Assembly (NCBI GenBank): GCA_947496465.1
Contig: CANMCX010000006.1
Location: forward strand, 62,001-126,000
Reading direction: 5' to 3'
DNA length: 64,000 nt
From: Marinifilum_A sediminis
GTDB taxonomy: Bacteria; Bacteroidota; Bacteroidia; Bacteroidales; Marinifilaceae
The translations under genes and the position numbers were made by a program. Below are positions 1 to 8,949 of the stretch, in pieces. A model generated the notes under the pieces. That model was not told where the DNA came from. It made no database searches and saw only the letters and a list, made by a program, of their open reading frames with translations. Each line of letters opens with the position of its first letter. Position 1 is the first letter of the stretch.

Positions 1-868
1 TATCAGTCATACTTAAAATCCATCGGGCAAATCCATTTAAATCAGGATTTAAGAATTTCATGTTGACGAACTCATCATTTTCCTGTTCACTTAAAAAGCC
101 ATACCAGTATTTCGATTCATGAAGCCAGAGTGCGAGTTCCTTTTTAACTTGCAACTCTATTTCGAAGCATTGGTATTGTTCCTTTTCCCTTTCCAGATAT
201 TCTTCAAAAGCTTCGTCTAATTTTCGATTGTAACAGGTCTTACTAATTTCCAGTTTCCTGATTCTATCGAGTCGAAAATCGCGGTATTCACCTCGTAACT
301 TACAATAGGCTATCAAATGCCAATTTAAAGCATAAAACAGCAAACCAATGGGTTCCACTTCCCTTTGTGAAAGTTCTTGTTTGTAATGAGCGAAATATAG
401 TAGATGTACCACTTTTGATTGGATCAGGGCTTGCTGAATATCCTGAAGATAGATACTGTCTTTTTTAGGAGCAGAAGACATGCCGGAAAATACTTTAACC
501 GAGTGATCCAGTTTTTCAAGAACTGCTTTGTCTTCGGCATTCATCACCGACTTAATTTTGTACAGAGCATCCTGAAAGGCATGATTCACATTCTTATCTG
601 ATAAATGTGGAATGATCTTGCCAGCCATTAGTATTGCTGATGCCTCCTCTGTTGTAAACATGATTGGTGGTAATGTGTAATTATCATCCAAAAAATAGCC
701 AACACCGGCTTCCGCACCGATAGGAATTCCTCCTTCTTCCAATGCTCGTATATCCCGATAGACGGTTCTTAAGCTTATTCCAAATCGGTCTGCAATTTCC
801 TGTGCTTTTACTATTTTTTTGCTTTGTAATTGCGTTAATATTGCTTGCAATCTGTCTAATCTGTTCAA
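1..868 (-). CDS. WYL-domain transcriptional regulator (YafY-like), 3' end outside window
   Basis: Read on the minus strand, a frame open to the window edge begins at a TTG codon (866-868) and encodes NRLDRLQAILTQLQSKKIV, the typical opening of DeoR/HTH_11-type regulators. A helix-turn-helix (AQEIADRFGISLRTVYRDI) follows, then a WYL-type sensing region (IGLLFYALNWHLIAYC). About 289 residues are present and the C-terminus is cut off. Family members are cytoplasmic DNA-binding regulators that often control a neighbouring gene or DNA-damage/ligand responses. I chose TTG because homologues start at this residue; no in-frame ATG lies nearby upstream. The GyrI-like gene just upstream in the same direction is a plausible partner or target. 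The family call is firm, the target is unknown. Confidence 0.85.
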   Translation of the reverse strand, partial: MNRLDRLQAILTQLQSKKIVKAQEIADRFGISLRTVYRDIRALEEGGIPIGAEAGVGYFLDDNYTLPPIMFTTEEASAILMAGKIIPHLSDKNVNHAFQDALYKIKSVMNAEDKAVLEKLDHSVKVFSGMSSAPKKDSIYLQDIQQALIQSKVVHLLYFAHYKQELSQREVEPIGLLFYALNWHLIAYCKLRGEYRDFRLDRIRKLEISKTCYNRKLDEAFEEYLEREKEQYQCFEIELQVKKELALWLHESKYWYGFLSEQENDEFVNMKFLNPDLNGFARWILSMTD

Positions 869-908
869 AACTATTACTTGCTTTTGTTTTATATTTATGG
901 GATAAGAA

Positions 909-951
909 CCCGGAATATCAATTCCTCCGAAAGGGTTTTAACTACTCCGGG
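909..951 (-). promoter_or_regulatory. stem-loop in the leader of the WYL regulator gene
   Basis: CCCGGA (909-914) and TCCGGG (946-951) can pair around a 31-base loop, 41 bases upstream of the regulator start. There is no clean T-run after it on the minus strand, so it is not an obvious terminator. It may attenuate or tune read-through from the GyrI-like gene into the regulator gene. Confidence 0.3.
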
Positions 952-979
952 ATATCTTTTACTTCTCTTCTAATTCAAT

Positions 980-1438
980 CTAGTTCACCTGAAATTGAAT
1001 TTCGGTAATGTTGTTTTCAGGAGCTTCAAAATCACAATTGATATACAATTCACGGCAGGTTTTACCGGCTTCTATATTTTCAGCTTTCATTTCTTCTGTT
1101 ATTGCTTCATAAGAGGTCATCATCTGATCCCAGGGACCCAAATGAGTTTTCTTCACGTGTACATATTCTTCTAACTTCTCCAATTTGAATTTATCACTTG
1201 TAAACGAATTGCCGAATGTTGCAACGGGCAAACAAATTTTCAACTCAAATTCTTCTACGGTAACACAAGTCTCCCATTTGTAGATCCAGTATTGTGGACC
1301 TGAAGGATGTAATCCCGCATTCACAGCTTCCTGTACAATTTCCTTTGGAAAGTTTTCAATGTTTTTAATTAAATCTTCTAAAGTTGTTCTCACTACTTTG
1401 GACAATACTGTCATTGCTGGTGCTGTTTGCTTCTTCAT
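980..1438 (-). CDS. GyrI-like small-molecule-binding domain protein
   Basis: The 152-residue protein has the AraC effector-binding/GyrI-like fold pattern: an N-terminal strand (VLSKVVRTTLEDLI), a central GLHPSGPQYWIYKW segment and the second-repeat HLGPWDQM motif, where the family usually has HxGPY. It is a stand-alone binding domain with no helix-turn-helix. Members bind hydrophobic or cationic small molecules; some hydrolyse cyclopropanoid toxins or shield gyrase. It lies 111 bases upstream of the WYL regulator in the same direction, so the two may be co-transcribed. The ligand is unknown. Confidence 0.8.
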   Translation of the reverse strand: MKKQTAPAMTVLSKVVRTTLEDLIKNIENFPKEIVQEAVNAGLHPSGPQYWIYKWETCVTVEEFELKICLPVATFGNSFTSDKFKLEKLEEYVHVKKTHLGPWDQMMTSYEAITEEMKAENIEAGKTCRELYINCDFEAPENNITEIQFQVN

Positions 1439-1702
1439 AATTTCATTTTTTAAATTAACAATACAACAAATCTAAGTGACACTTGTGACAGCAGTATGTC
1501 AGTAGGATTTAAATTTCAGTGTTTTTTTGTCATAATTAGAAAAAAGTGTTCAGCTACCAGTTATCAGCTAAAAGTTAGTATATCATGAAATTTTATTGTG
1601 AATTCCAACCTTAGTTGGAGATCCAAAGTATTCATCTTTTTGCTTATCTACCATTTCCCATTCTACTTTTTAACCTTTTGACTTTTCAACTTTTCTACTA
1701 TA

Positions 1703-3313
1703 CTACCACAAAGGCTTCCTGGCTTCACATCCGATATCAATCTGATGGCAAACGTGATTTGCAAAACCATATCCAGCTTCTGAATAGATGTCGTAAACTG
1801 CATCAACATTCATTTTTTCGAGCTGTTTGCGTTCATCCTCGTAACGGGCAATGGCTGCAATGCTTCCATTATAAGAGGTTTTCTGGAGACGTTCTATGGC
1901 AAATAGGTTTGATTTGTGATCGTTCATGCAGAGCATTACTAAATGCACCTTGTGATGATTAGGTTTCTCAAAGATATTTTCCCAAAATTCACTATCCGCA
2001 GCATCATCCTGTTGAATGTTTCTGCCTTCTTTTTTAAGCTGTTGTACTACATCGTAATTGTAGTCCAATCCCAATACTTTACGCCCATAGATGTGGTTGA
2101 GCTGATTGTAAACCGAAACGCCTAATTTACCCATTCCAAACACCAGAATTTCAGCATTGCCAATATCGAAAGCTTTATCGTAAATCAAACGCTTTTGTGT
2201 TTCGAATTTGCGTAGGCGATCTTTAACCGAGTAGTAAATTTTATGTGCTTTGGCATTTAAAGGGGAGGATATGATAAAGGTAATGGCTACAGCAATAGCT
2301 ATAGATACCAGCCAATCAGAAGGAAGTAAACCCTTAGCTACCGCAATTGAGGCAACAATCAATCCAAACTCACTGAAATTGGCTAAGGCAAAAGAGGTGA
2401 ATACCGATGTTCTGGCACGAACCCTAAACCTTGTTAGCACTAAAAAGTAAAGAATGACTTTAAAATTGATCGCAATCGCTAGTAGTACAGCAAGAATCAA
2501 CATTTCCAGACTTGGCAATCCAATCAATCCGATGGATAAAAAGAAACCTATTAAAAAGATGTCTTTGAAATTCATTAAAGAATCAGCCAATTCCTTTGCC
2601 TTTTTGTGATTGGAAATCAGTATTCCGACAACTAAAGCACCCAAATCCGCTTTTAAACCCACAAATTTGAACAGCTCAGCACCTACAACAAAAGCCAGAA
2701 AAAAACCATAAAGTACCAATACTTCACCATGACCTATTTTATCGAGAATGAGAAGTAATAATGGACGTATGATTACAAAGAGTACTGGCAGACCTATAGC
2801 CCAAAGGGTAGGCAATTTACCCGCTACTAATACAATGTAGAATACAGCAAAAATATCCTGAATAATTAGAATTCCGATTGAAAGAATACCATAAGCTGAT
2901 TTCATTTCACTTTTTTCTTCCAATATTTTAACCGCATAAATGGTACTGGAAAAGCTTAAAGCAAATCCAATGATGAAGGCTTGTTGCCAGGTAAAATTGG
3001 TAAATATACTTAGCGAAGTGTAACTCAATCCAAATAGAATAACAGCCATAAGCAGAGTAACCAATAGCATGTGTATGGAGGCTCCTCCCCAAACTTCGCG
3101 ATGCAATAAGTCTTTTATTCTAAGTTTGAGTCCAATGGTGAAAAGGAGTAGGGTAATACCCAGTTCTGATATACTTTCGATCAAATTATCAGATTCAACA
3201 CCAAAGTATTTCAGGGTAAAACCGGCTAATAAATAGCCAATTAATGGTGGTAATCCAACCAATTTTACAACAAGTCCTAATGCAAATGCAATAGCTAGCC
3301 AAAGAGGGTCCAT
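1703..3313 (-). CDS. CPA2-family cation:proton antiporter with RCK_N domain (KefB/YbaL-like)
   Basis: The first ~370 residues form a multi-pass Na+/H+ exchanger domain of 11-13 hydrophobic segments, including ADLGALVVGIL and FSEFGLIVASI. Residues ~395-510 form a Rossmann-type RCK_N/TrkA-N domain with the nucleotide motif VFGMGKLG and an acidic strand end (LGLDYN). At 536 residues it is shorter than full KefB/C and appears to lack a TrkA_C domain. Expected role: inner-membrane K+ or Na+ efflux coupled to proton entry, gated by a nucleotide. It has no operon partner; a 471-base gap separates it from the efflux operon upstream. The family is clear, the ion is not. Confidence 0.88.
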   Translation of the reverse strand: MDPLWLAIAFALGLVVKLVGLPPLIGYLLAGFTLKYFGVESDNLIESISELGITLLLFTIGLKLRIKDLLHREVWGGASIHMLLVTLLMAVILFGLSYTSLSIFTNFTWQQAFIIGFALSFSSTIYAVKILEEKSEMKSAYGILSIGILIIQDIFAVFYIVLVAGKLPTLWAIGLPVLFVIIRPLLLLILDKIGHGEVLVLYGFFLAFVVGAELFKFVGLKADLGALVVGILISNHKKAKELADSLMNFKDIFLIGFFLSIGLIGLPSLEMLILAVLLAIAINFKVILYFLVLTRFRVRARTSVFTSFALANFSEFGLIVASIAVAKGLLPSDWLVSIAIAVAITFIISSPLNAKAHKIYYSVKDRLRKFETQKRLIYDKAFDIGNAEILVFGMGKLGVSVYNQLNHIYGRKVLGLDYNYDVVQQLKKEGRNIQQDDAADSEFWENIFEKPNHHKVHLVMLCMNDHKSNLFAIERLQKTSYNGSIAAIARYEDERKQLEKMNVDAVYDIYSEAGYGFANHVCHQIDIGCEARKPLW

Positions 3314-3784
3314 AGTAGTTCTATTTTGTAGTTCATCCGCATTTTCCTGCGGAATATTAAAAATAGAGATAAAAATTAAGAGATAGTGACCTATTGCGCT
3401 CTATTTTGGGAAAATATTTTAAAATAACGTGAGACATCCATTGAAACAAAAAAATTTTTCAAGACCTAATTACTAATTAGGAAGTCTTATCAAACAAGTA
3501 GTCAACTATTAGGTAAAGGCAGGTCAGTTGCAATTTCAACATCTCACTATTGTAATTCCTATAGCTATTGATACATATGAATCAAGATCTAAAATATAAT
3601 AAGTTAGCTTTATCCCCACAAATAAAGCCATTCCGATTACTAATCAGTTATATTCTTAGGTTCGATATTTAGTATCACTATGGAATTGGTTTACAACCAA
3701 CCTGTCTTAAATTCAATATTTTCAAATTAATCTACGCTAGCGTAGATTAGTTTGGACCTAATACAATAATTTTCTTTTAACATC
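3314..3784. other. intergenic region between antiporter gene and efflux operon
   Basis: No coding frame is convincing here. It contains the antiporter promoter region, a small inverted repeat CCTAATT-ACT-AATTAGG (3465-3481) and a perfect 22-base palindrome close to the end of the TolC gene (separate entry). Confidence 0.5.
3728..3749. repeat. perfect 22-bp palindrome downstream of the TolC gene
   Basis: The 11-base half TAATCTACGCT is followed directly by its exact reverse complement with no loop. It lies 36 bases past the end of the efflux operon. Without a spacer or a strong T-run it fits a dimeric protein-binding site at least as well as a terminator hairpin; either is possible. Confidence 0.7.
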
Positions 3785-5137
3785 CTAAATTTTTAAGGTG
3801 CCAATTGATTTGTAGTATTTAGCTTCGCTTGTTTTTACATTTGTTTTGGCATTTATAAAATCAGCATGCGATTGTTGCCACTGCAATTGTGCATTTAGCA
3901 GTTCCCTGGTTGTTGAAACGCCTTGTTTTAATCTGTTACGTTCCAATTTCAAATTCTCGTTGGCTTGTTCCAAAGAGGTTTGCGTAAAATCCAATTTGAT
4001 CAGAGATTCTTTAAGCTTAAATATTGCCTGTCGAATTTCCAGGGACATTAATTCTGAACTTTGATCCAATTCATATTCAGCTTTCTCAATATTTCTTTGT
4101 TCAATGCTTTTCTTTAATTTTTTTTCACCCCAATGAAAAATGGGAATATTTAATGACACCCCCGCATTAAACGTAAAATCATTCTTCTGTTTTCCGTAGT
4201 GATCTGGGTTTTGAGCGACATAGTTTGCAAATGAAACCAATTGGGGCAAATAATCAGCAGTTACCAATTTTTTCTGAGCTTTTGTCATTTCCAATTGACT
4301 GTTGAGCATTTTAATCTCAGGTCTGTTTAAAAGCTGTGTTCCATCAAATGATACGTCCGATAAACGATTTGGAATGATAATGATGGAATCTTGTATTTGA
4401 ATGGCAGACATGATGCCATTTCCAATACTTTGATTCAGACTCATTTTGGCAAGTTCTACATTATCGGCTAATTCGATTAAGGACAATTTCGCATTATTCA
4501 GTTCTACCTTTGTTTTCAAAACCTCATTTTTAGTTACAATGCCGGTTTTGTGCCTATTGCTCACCTCTTTTAGTACATCCGTTAAAAGCTCAATTGACTT
4601 TTGAACGACCATTTTTTGCTCTTGCAAAGCTACTAGCCCCCAATATTTCGTTTCAACATCCAGAAACAAATCAGACTTTGTTCTGTCTACATTATCATCA
4701 GCTAATTGTACACCCAGTTTCGAAAGGGTTTTAGCGTGTTGCAATTTGCCACCCATGTAAATTGGCAAACTCATTCCCAGGCTGGCAGAATAAGAGTTTG
4801 TATAGGCTAAATCAGTTACACTACCCGGGGCATATACACCACTGGGCTGACCATTTACGGTAGGCAATTCATATCCGGGAATCACCATTTGATTGGGATC
4901 ACTCAAATAAGTATAGCTTGAGGATAAATCAAATGTAGGTAACATAGCACGCTTACTTAATTTTAGCGAGGCTTCATTCGATTTAAAATCGGATACCGCA
5001 GATTTAACAGTTTGGTTGTGCTCCAGAGCCTTTACTTTGCAATCCTGCAAGGATAAAGCCTCCTGTGCAGCAATTTGCTTTGTAACAGTTAATACTATTG
5101 CAAATAGGATAGCTGTTTTAAATATATTGTGTCTCAT
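3785..5137 (-). CDS. TolC-family outer-membrane efflux protein
   Basis: A 450-residue protein with a signal peptide (KTAILFAIVLTVTKQIAAQ) followed by ALSLQDCKVKALEHNQTVKSA, the standard N-terminus of outer-membrane efflux proteins. Two TolC repeats follow, rich in long amphipathic helices (GIVTKNEVLKTKVELNNAKL; LKQGVSTTRELLNAQLQWQQ). TolC proteins trimerise into an outer-membrane channel with a periplasmic tunnel that docks on the adaptor and RND pump. It is the last gene of the operon: its ATG overlaps the stop of the crotonase-like gene by one base (TAATG), which implies translational coupling. Confidence 0.93.
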   Translation of the reverse strand: MRHNIFKTAILFAIVLTVTKQIAAQEALSLQDCKVKALEHNQTVKSAVSDFKSNEASLKLSKRAMLPTFDLSSSYTYLSDPNQMVIPGYELPTVNGQPSGVYAPGSVTDLAYTNSYSASLGMSLPIYMGGKLQHAKTLSKLGVQLADDNVDRTKSDLFLDVETKYWGLVALQEQKMVVQKSIELLTDVLKEVSNRHKTGIVTKNEVLKTKVELNNAKLSLIELADNVELAKMSLNQSIGNGIMSAIQIQDSIIIIPNRLSDVSFDGTQLLNRPEIKMLNSQLEMTKAQKKLVTADYLPQLVSFANYVAQNPDHYGKQKNDFTFNAGVSLNIPIFHWGEKKLKKSIEQRNIEKAEYELDQSSELMSLEIRQAIFKLKESLIKLDFTQTSLEQANENLKLERNRLKQGVSTTRELLNAQLQWQQSHADFINAKTNVKTSEAKYYKSIGTLKI

Positions 5138-5892
5138 TATTTATTCTTATTTTTCATTTTCCGAATACAAGTCAATAGAAACTCATCCTCTTTTTGCAAG
5201 GCAAGTTCAAACTTTCTCTGTTTTTTGTGTTCAAAGATTTTAACAGCTTCTATCTCTATATAATCGAACCTATTGTATCGGCTCGCAATTGAAAGTACCT
5301 TATCCTTCAGCTCTTCTTTATCGAATACTCCATCGATAATATGCTTATTATAGAGCTCTTTCGGGAAGACCTTATCCGTGTAAAAAAGTAATTTTAAAGG
5401 ATTCAGATACATTAAGTTATACTCTGTAAAAATTGCTCCTCCTTTAGGGATATTGAGCATATTGCAGTTGTCATTATTCAGATAAAACTCTTGTGACACA
5501 AATCTTAAATCAGCCACCATGCTAAAACAAAATAGCATGGGAGGAACTGGTTGTGAATTGACTGAAATAATCACTTTCTCGAGAGATTTAAGTCGTAGGA
5601 ATACTTGATTGTAAGAACGAAATACGCGAAGTATTGCACTTTCATAATCACTTTCTTCGAATATGGAATTCCACTTGCTTTTAAATTGATCAAAGGAAAA
5701 ACTTGAATGTTCATTGCTGATCACTAACGTTTTAATCTCCTTCTGAGAGTCTATTTTATCAAGGAATTCTAACAATTCATTTTTATATACGAAGGTTTCT
5801 TTCTCTAAGAAAATAGAGTAGTCCAGGTATAGCATCATTACGCCCTGAATACATTCCGTTTTAAAGTATTTATTGCTACTATTTTCAATCAT
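5137..5892 (-). CDS. degenerate crotonase-fold (enoyl-CoA hydratase/isomerase-like) protein in efflux operon
   Basis: The 251 residues align by eye with the crotonase fold: TLVISNEHSSFSF (res. 56-66) sits where hydratases have the first oxyanion-hole loop, VNSQPVPPMLFCFSMVADLR (111-130) matches the VNGxAxGGG...CDxR strand-helix, and LNIPKGGA (146-153) matches the LGxxPGxGG segment. The oxyanion glycines are replaced by P117-P118-M119 and the usual AG(A/G)D is missing, so ordinary CoA-thioester chemistry looks unlikely. The gene lies 5 bases after the RND pump gene and overlaps the TolC gene by one base, so it is a true operon member. An acyl-ligand-binding or regulatory role in export is inference only. 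Confidence 0.7.
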   Translation of the reverse strand: MIENSSNKYFKTECIQGVMMLYLDYSIFLEKETFVYKNELLEFLDKIDSQKEIKTLVISNEHSSFSFDQFKSKWNSIFEESDYESAILRVFRSYNQVFLRLKSLEKVIISVNSQPVPPMLFCFSMVADLRFVSQEFYLNNDNCNMLNIPKGGAIFTEYNLMYLNPLKLLFYTDKVFPKELYNKHIIDGVFDKEELKDKVLSIASRYNRFDYIEIEAVKIFEHKKQRKFELALQKEDEFLLTCIRKMKNKNK

Positions 5893-5897
5893 GGTGT

Positions 5898-8800
5898 TTA
5901 GTTTAGTTCAGTTACTTTAATTCGGTAAAAAATCACATAAAGTAGAGGGACTACAATCAGGGTAAGAACTGTTGCGAATAACAATCCAAATATGATGGTT
6001 ACCGCCATCGATCCGTACATAGGATCAGTTACGATTGGTAACATTCCTAAAATGGTGGTCAATGCAGCCAAAAATACCGGTCTTAAACGACTGATAGAGG
6101 CGTTTACTACAGCTGGAAATGCTTGCATTCCTTCTGTATTCAGGTTAATGTTGATTTGATCCATCAACACAATTGCATTTTTAAGAACCATACCAATAAG
6201 TCCCAGAAAACCAACAATTGCCATAAAACCAAATGCGTTATCGGTAATAAATAAGCCAATACCTACACCAATAATCGATAAGGGGATAATGGCGATAACA
6301 ACAAGTGATTGTCTGACACTATTGAATAGCATGATGATGATAAAGACCATTAACAATAGGGATACTGGCATAAATTGACGAGTACCTTCCTGCGATTCCT
6401 GCGATGGCTTTAACTCTCCATCCCACATAAAAGAATAACCTTCGGGTAGAGGAATAGCCTCTATTTCCTCTTTCATATAACTTAAAAGAGTAGCACCAGT
6501 AACATTTGGATCTGCAGGATCACATTTAATGGTAATGGCTCTTTGGCGATTGAATCTTTTAATAACGCTATCTTCCCATTTGATTTCTATGCTATCAACG
6601 ACCTCTTTTAAAGGAACAGAATACGCTCCCTGTTGCGACCATACTCCCGTATTTTCGATGCTGGAAATACTGTTTTGCGCATTTTGATTTACCTTTAGCA
6701 TCACAGGCATCTGTTCTTCGTTTTCACGGTATACACCTATGCCTAAGCCGGTACTTGTCAATTGTTGAATTGCATTCCCCAGATCATTTCTGGAAATCCC
6801 TGCTCGAGCTGCTTTTACCTGCGAATATTGTGGAACCCAGGTCAACACTTTATTTCTCCAATCATCACAAATGTCTCCGCACAAGGCTTCATTCTGCATA
6901 ATGATTTTAGTTTGCTCGGCTAAGTCTCTCAATACTGCAGGATCAGGACCCATAAATCGTGCTTCCACCTTGTACTTAATCGGTGGACCAGCTACGTAAT
7001 CTTTCACTCTGCATCGGGCTTGAGAATAATTGTCAGCGAAAAATTCCCTTAAGCCTGGCTTCATGGCGTCGGCTTCTTCCGAGCTATTGGTTTCAATCAT
7101 CAATTGACCAAAACTTGTGTTGTAACTTTCGTTATGTGCTACCAATATATAGCGAGGTGGCGTTTGACTAATGCTACTTACAATATTGACAATTTCAGGA
7201 TATTTCTTGAATAGCTCTTTTTCTGCTGTTGCTAAGTCTTCCTCCACCTTGTTGATAGAACTTCCTTCTGGCAACCAGTAGTCAACCTCTACATACGATT
7301 TTTCAAGAGGCATAAAGAAAGCCTGCTTTAAATTGGAAAATGCTACAATAGATACAATCAAAAACAAAATCACTGAAGCCAAAGAAATCCAGCGGTAACG
7401 CAAGCATTTAATTAAAAATGTTTTAAACTGAAGATACATTTTATTCGCGTAGGGATCTTTTATCTCCTTTGGTGCTTTTAGAAATCTTTCGTTGGTTAAG
7501 GCTGTTTGTGTCATGGCAAACAACCAGCTTAATGTTAAGGATATTGCCAAAACTAAGAATAAGTCTCTGCAAATTTCACCTGCCGAATTGGGAGCCAGGA
7601 ATACGGGCAGAAATGCCAGAATTGCTATAAATGTTGCACCCAATAATGGGAGTGAGGTAGAGCTTGAAATGTTAACAATAGCCTTCCGTCTGTTTAAGCC
7701 TCTTTGCAAAGAAACAAGAGCTCCATCGGTAACTACAATGGCATTATCAACCAACATGCCCATGGCAATAATAATAGCTGCCAATGAAGTTCTGTGAAGA
7801 CTGATATCCATTGCATTCATAACAATTAAGGTTCCTAAAATGGAAAAGATCAGACCACTTCCAATTAAGATACCAGACTGAAATCCCATAAATAGTAAAA
7901 GAACCAACACCACAATACCCACCGACATGATTAGGTTTGTAATAAAGGCGTCATTGGCAACCTCCACTTCATGTGCTTCGTTATAAACGGTGTTAATTTC
8001 CAAGCCTAGGGGAAGGCTTGGTTGAATGAGTTCCAATTTGGCTTTTAAGTTTTCTGCTAAAGAAAGTACATTGCCTCCTTTGGTAGTAGAGATCGCCAAA
8101 CCTATGGCATCTGAACCATTTCGTTTGAATAAACCAATGGCAGGTTCCAGATAGGATTTCCTGATTTCTGCTATGTCTTTCAAATAAAACTGCTCCTTGC
8201 CAACCTGAACGATTGTATTTTTGATCTCATCGAGATTTTTAAATGCATTGTTTCCGGAAACTCTTACGTAGCGATCTTGCAATTCTATTTGACCTGCCGC
8301 AGCGATACTGGCTTGTGAGTTGAATACCTGAGCAATAATACCAGGATTAATTCCCAATTCAGATTTTTTAGCATCGTCAAGAATTACATCTACGCATTCA
8401 ATTCGATTGCCAAATAGGGTGATTTTACCAACCTGTTTAACGGGTAACAACTCACGCTTAAGGTATTGTGCGTAATCATTCAACTCTTCACGAGAAAAAC
8501 CATCACCAGTTATGGCATAGAACATTCCATACACATCACCAAAGTCATCAATTACACTTGGAGCTTTTGCTCCTGAAGGTAAGTTGGGGGAGGCATCCTT
8601 GATTTTTTTTCGCAGGATATCCCAGACCTGAGGCATTTCACTTGTGCGGAGTTTCTCCTCGAGATCGATATCTACAATAGAGAGTCCGGCATAGGAGCTG
8701 GAAGAAATTTCTTTAATATTATCCATACTTTGAGCAGCTCGCTCAATTACTTCGGTAACCTCTTGTTCTACCTCATGAGCCGATGCTCCGGGATATTGTG

Positions 8801-8945
8801 TAATTACCAATGCTGTTTTAATGGTAAACAAAGAGTCTTCAAGCTTACCCATACTAAAGTAAGATGATATTCCTCCAACCATTACAATTAACAAGAAAAA
8901 GTAGATTACTATCTTATTCTTTAGTGAATATTCTGTTAAACTCAT
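5898..8945 (-). CDS. RND-family efflux pump, inner-membrane subunit
   Basis: This 1015-residue protein has the RND layout: TM1 near residues 10-30, a large periplasmic porter loop (~35-335), a TM2-6 cluster, TM7 (~525), a second periplasmic loop and TM8-12. TM4 contains the proton-relay motif GMLVDNAIVVTDG (D400, N401), so one of the two AcrB-type aspartates is asparagine. The late TM segment GFLGLIGMVLKNAIVLMDQI is also typical. Proton-driven trimers of this kind export hydrophobic or amphiphilic compounds from the periplasm/membrane. The gene starts 4 bases after the adaptor gene. The substrate is unknown; HAE-like rather than metal-type is my reading. Confidence 0.93.
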   Translation of the reverse strand: MSLTEYSLKNKIVIYFFLLIVMVGGISSYFSMGKLEDSLFTIKTALVITQYPGASAHEVEQEVTEVIERAAQSMDNIKEISSSSYAGLSIVDIDLEEKLRTSEMPQVWDILRKKIKDASPNLPSGAKAPSVIDDFGDVYGMFYAITGDGFSREELNDYAQYLKRELLPVKQVGKITLFGNRIECVDVILDDAKKSELGINPGIIAQVFNSQASIAAAGQIELQDRYVRVSGNNAFKNLDEIKNTIVQVGKEQFYLKDIAEIRKSYLEPAIGLFKRNGSDAIGLAISTTKGGNVLSLAENLKAKLELIQPSLPLGLEINTVYNEAHEVEVANDAFITNLIMSVGIVVLVLLLFMGFQSGILIGSGLIFSILGTLIVMNAMDISLHRTSLAAIIIAMGMLVDNAIVVTDGALVSLQRGLNRRKAIVNISSSTSLPLLGATFIAILAFLPVFLAPNSAGEICRDLFLVLAISLTLSWLFAMTQTALTNERFLKAPKEIKDPYANKMYLQFKTFLIKCLRYRWISLASVILFLIVSIVAFSNLKQAFFMPLEKSYVEVDYWLPEGSSINKVEEDLATAEKELFKKYPEIVNIVSSISQTPPRYILVAHNESYNTSFGQLMIETNSSEEADAMKPGLREFFADNYSQARCRVKDYVAGPPIKYKVEARFMGPDPAVLRDLAEQTKIIMQNEALCGDICDDWRNKVLTWVPQYSQVKAARAGISRNDLGNAIQQLTSTGLGIGVYRENEEQMPVMLKVNQNAQNSISSIENTGVWSQQGAYSVPLKEVVDSIEIKWEDSVIKRFNRQRAITIKCDPADPNVTGATLLSYMKEEIEAIPLPEGYSFMWDGELKPSQESQEGTRQFMPVSLLLMVFIIIMLFNSVRQSLVVIAIIPLSIIGVGIGLFITDNAFGFMAIVGFLGLIGMVLKNAIVLMDQININLNTEGMQAFPAVVNASISRLRPVFLAALTTILGMLPIVTDPMYGSMAVTIIFGLLFATVLTLIVVPLLYVIFYRIKVTELN

Positions 8946-8949
8946 TATG

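Noticed and set aside
1615..1962. Plus-strand frame over the end of the antiporter gene
   Set aside because: It overlaps the minus-strand antiporter coding region and has no recognisable domain.
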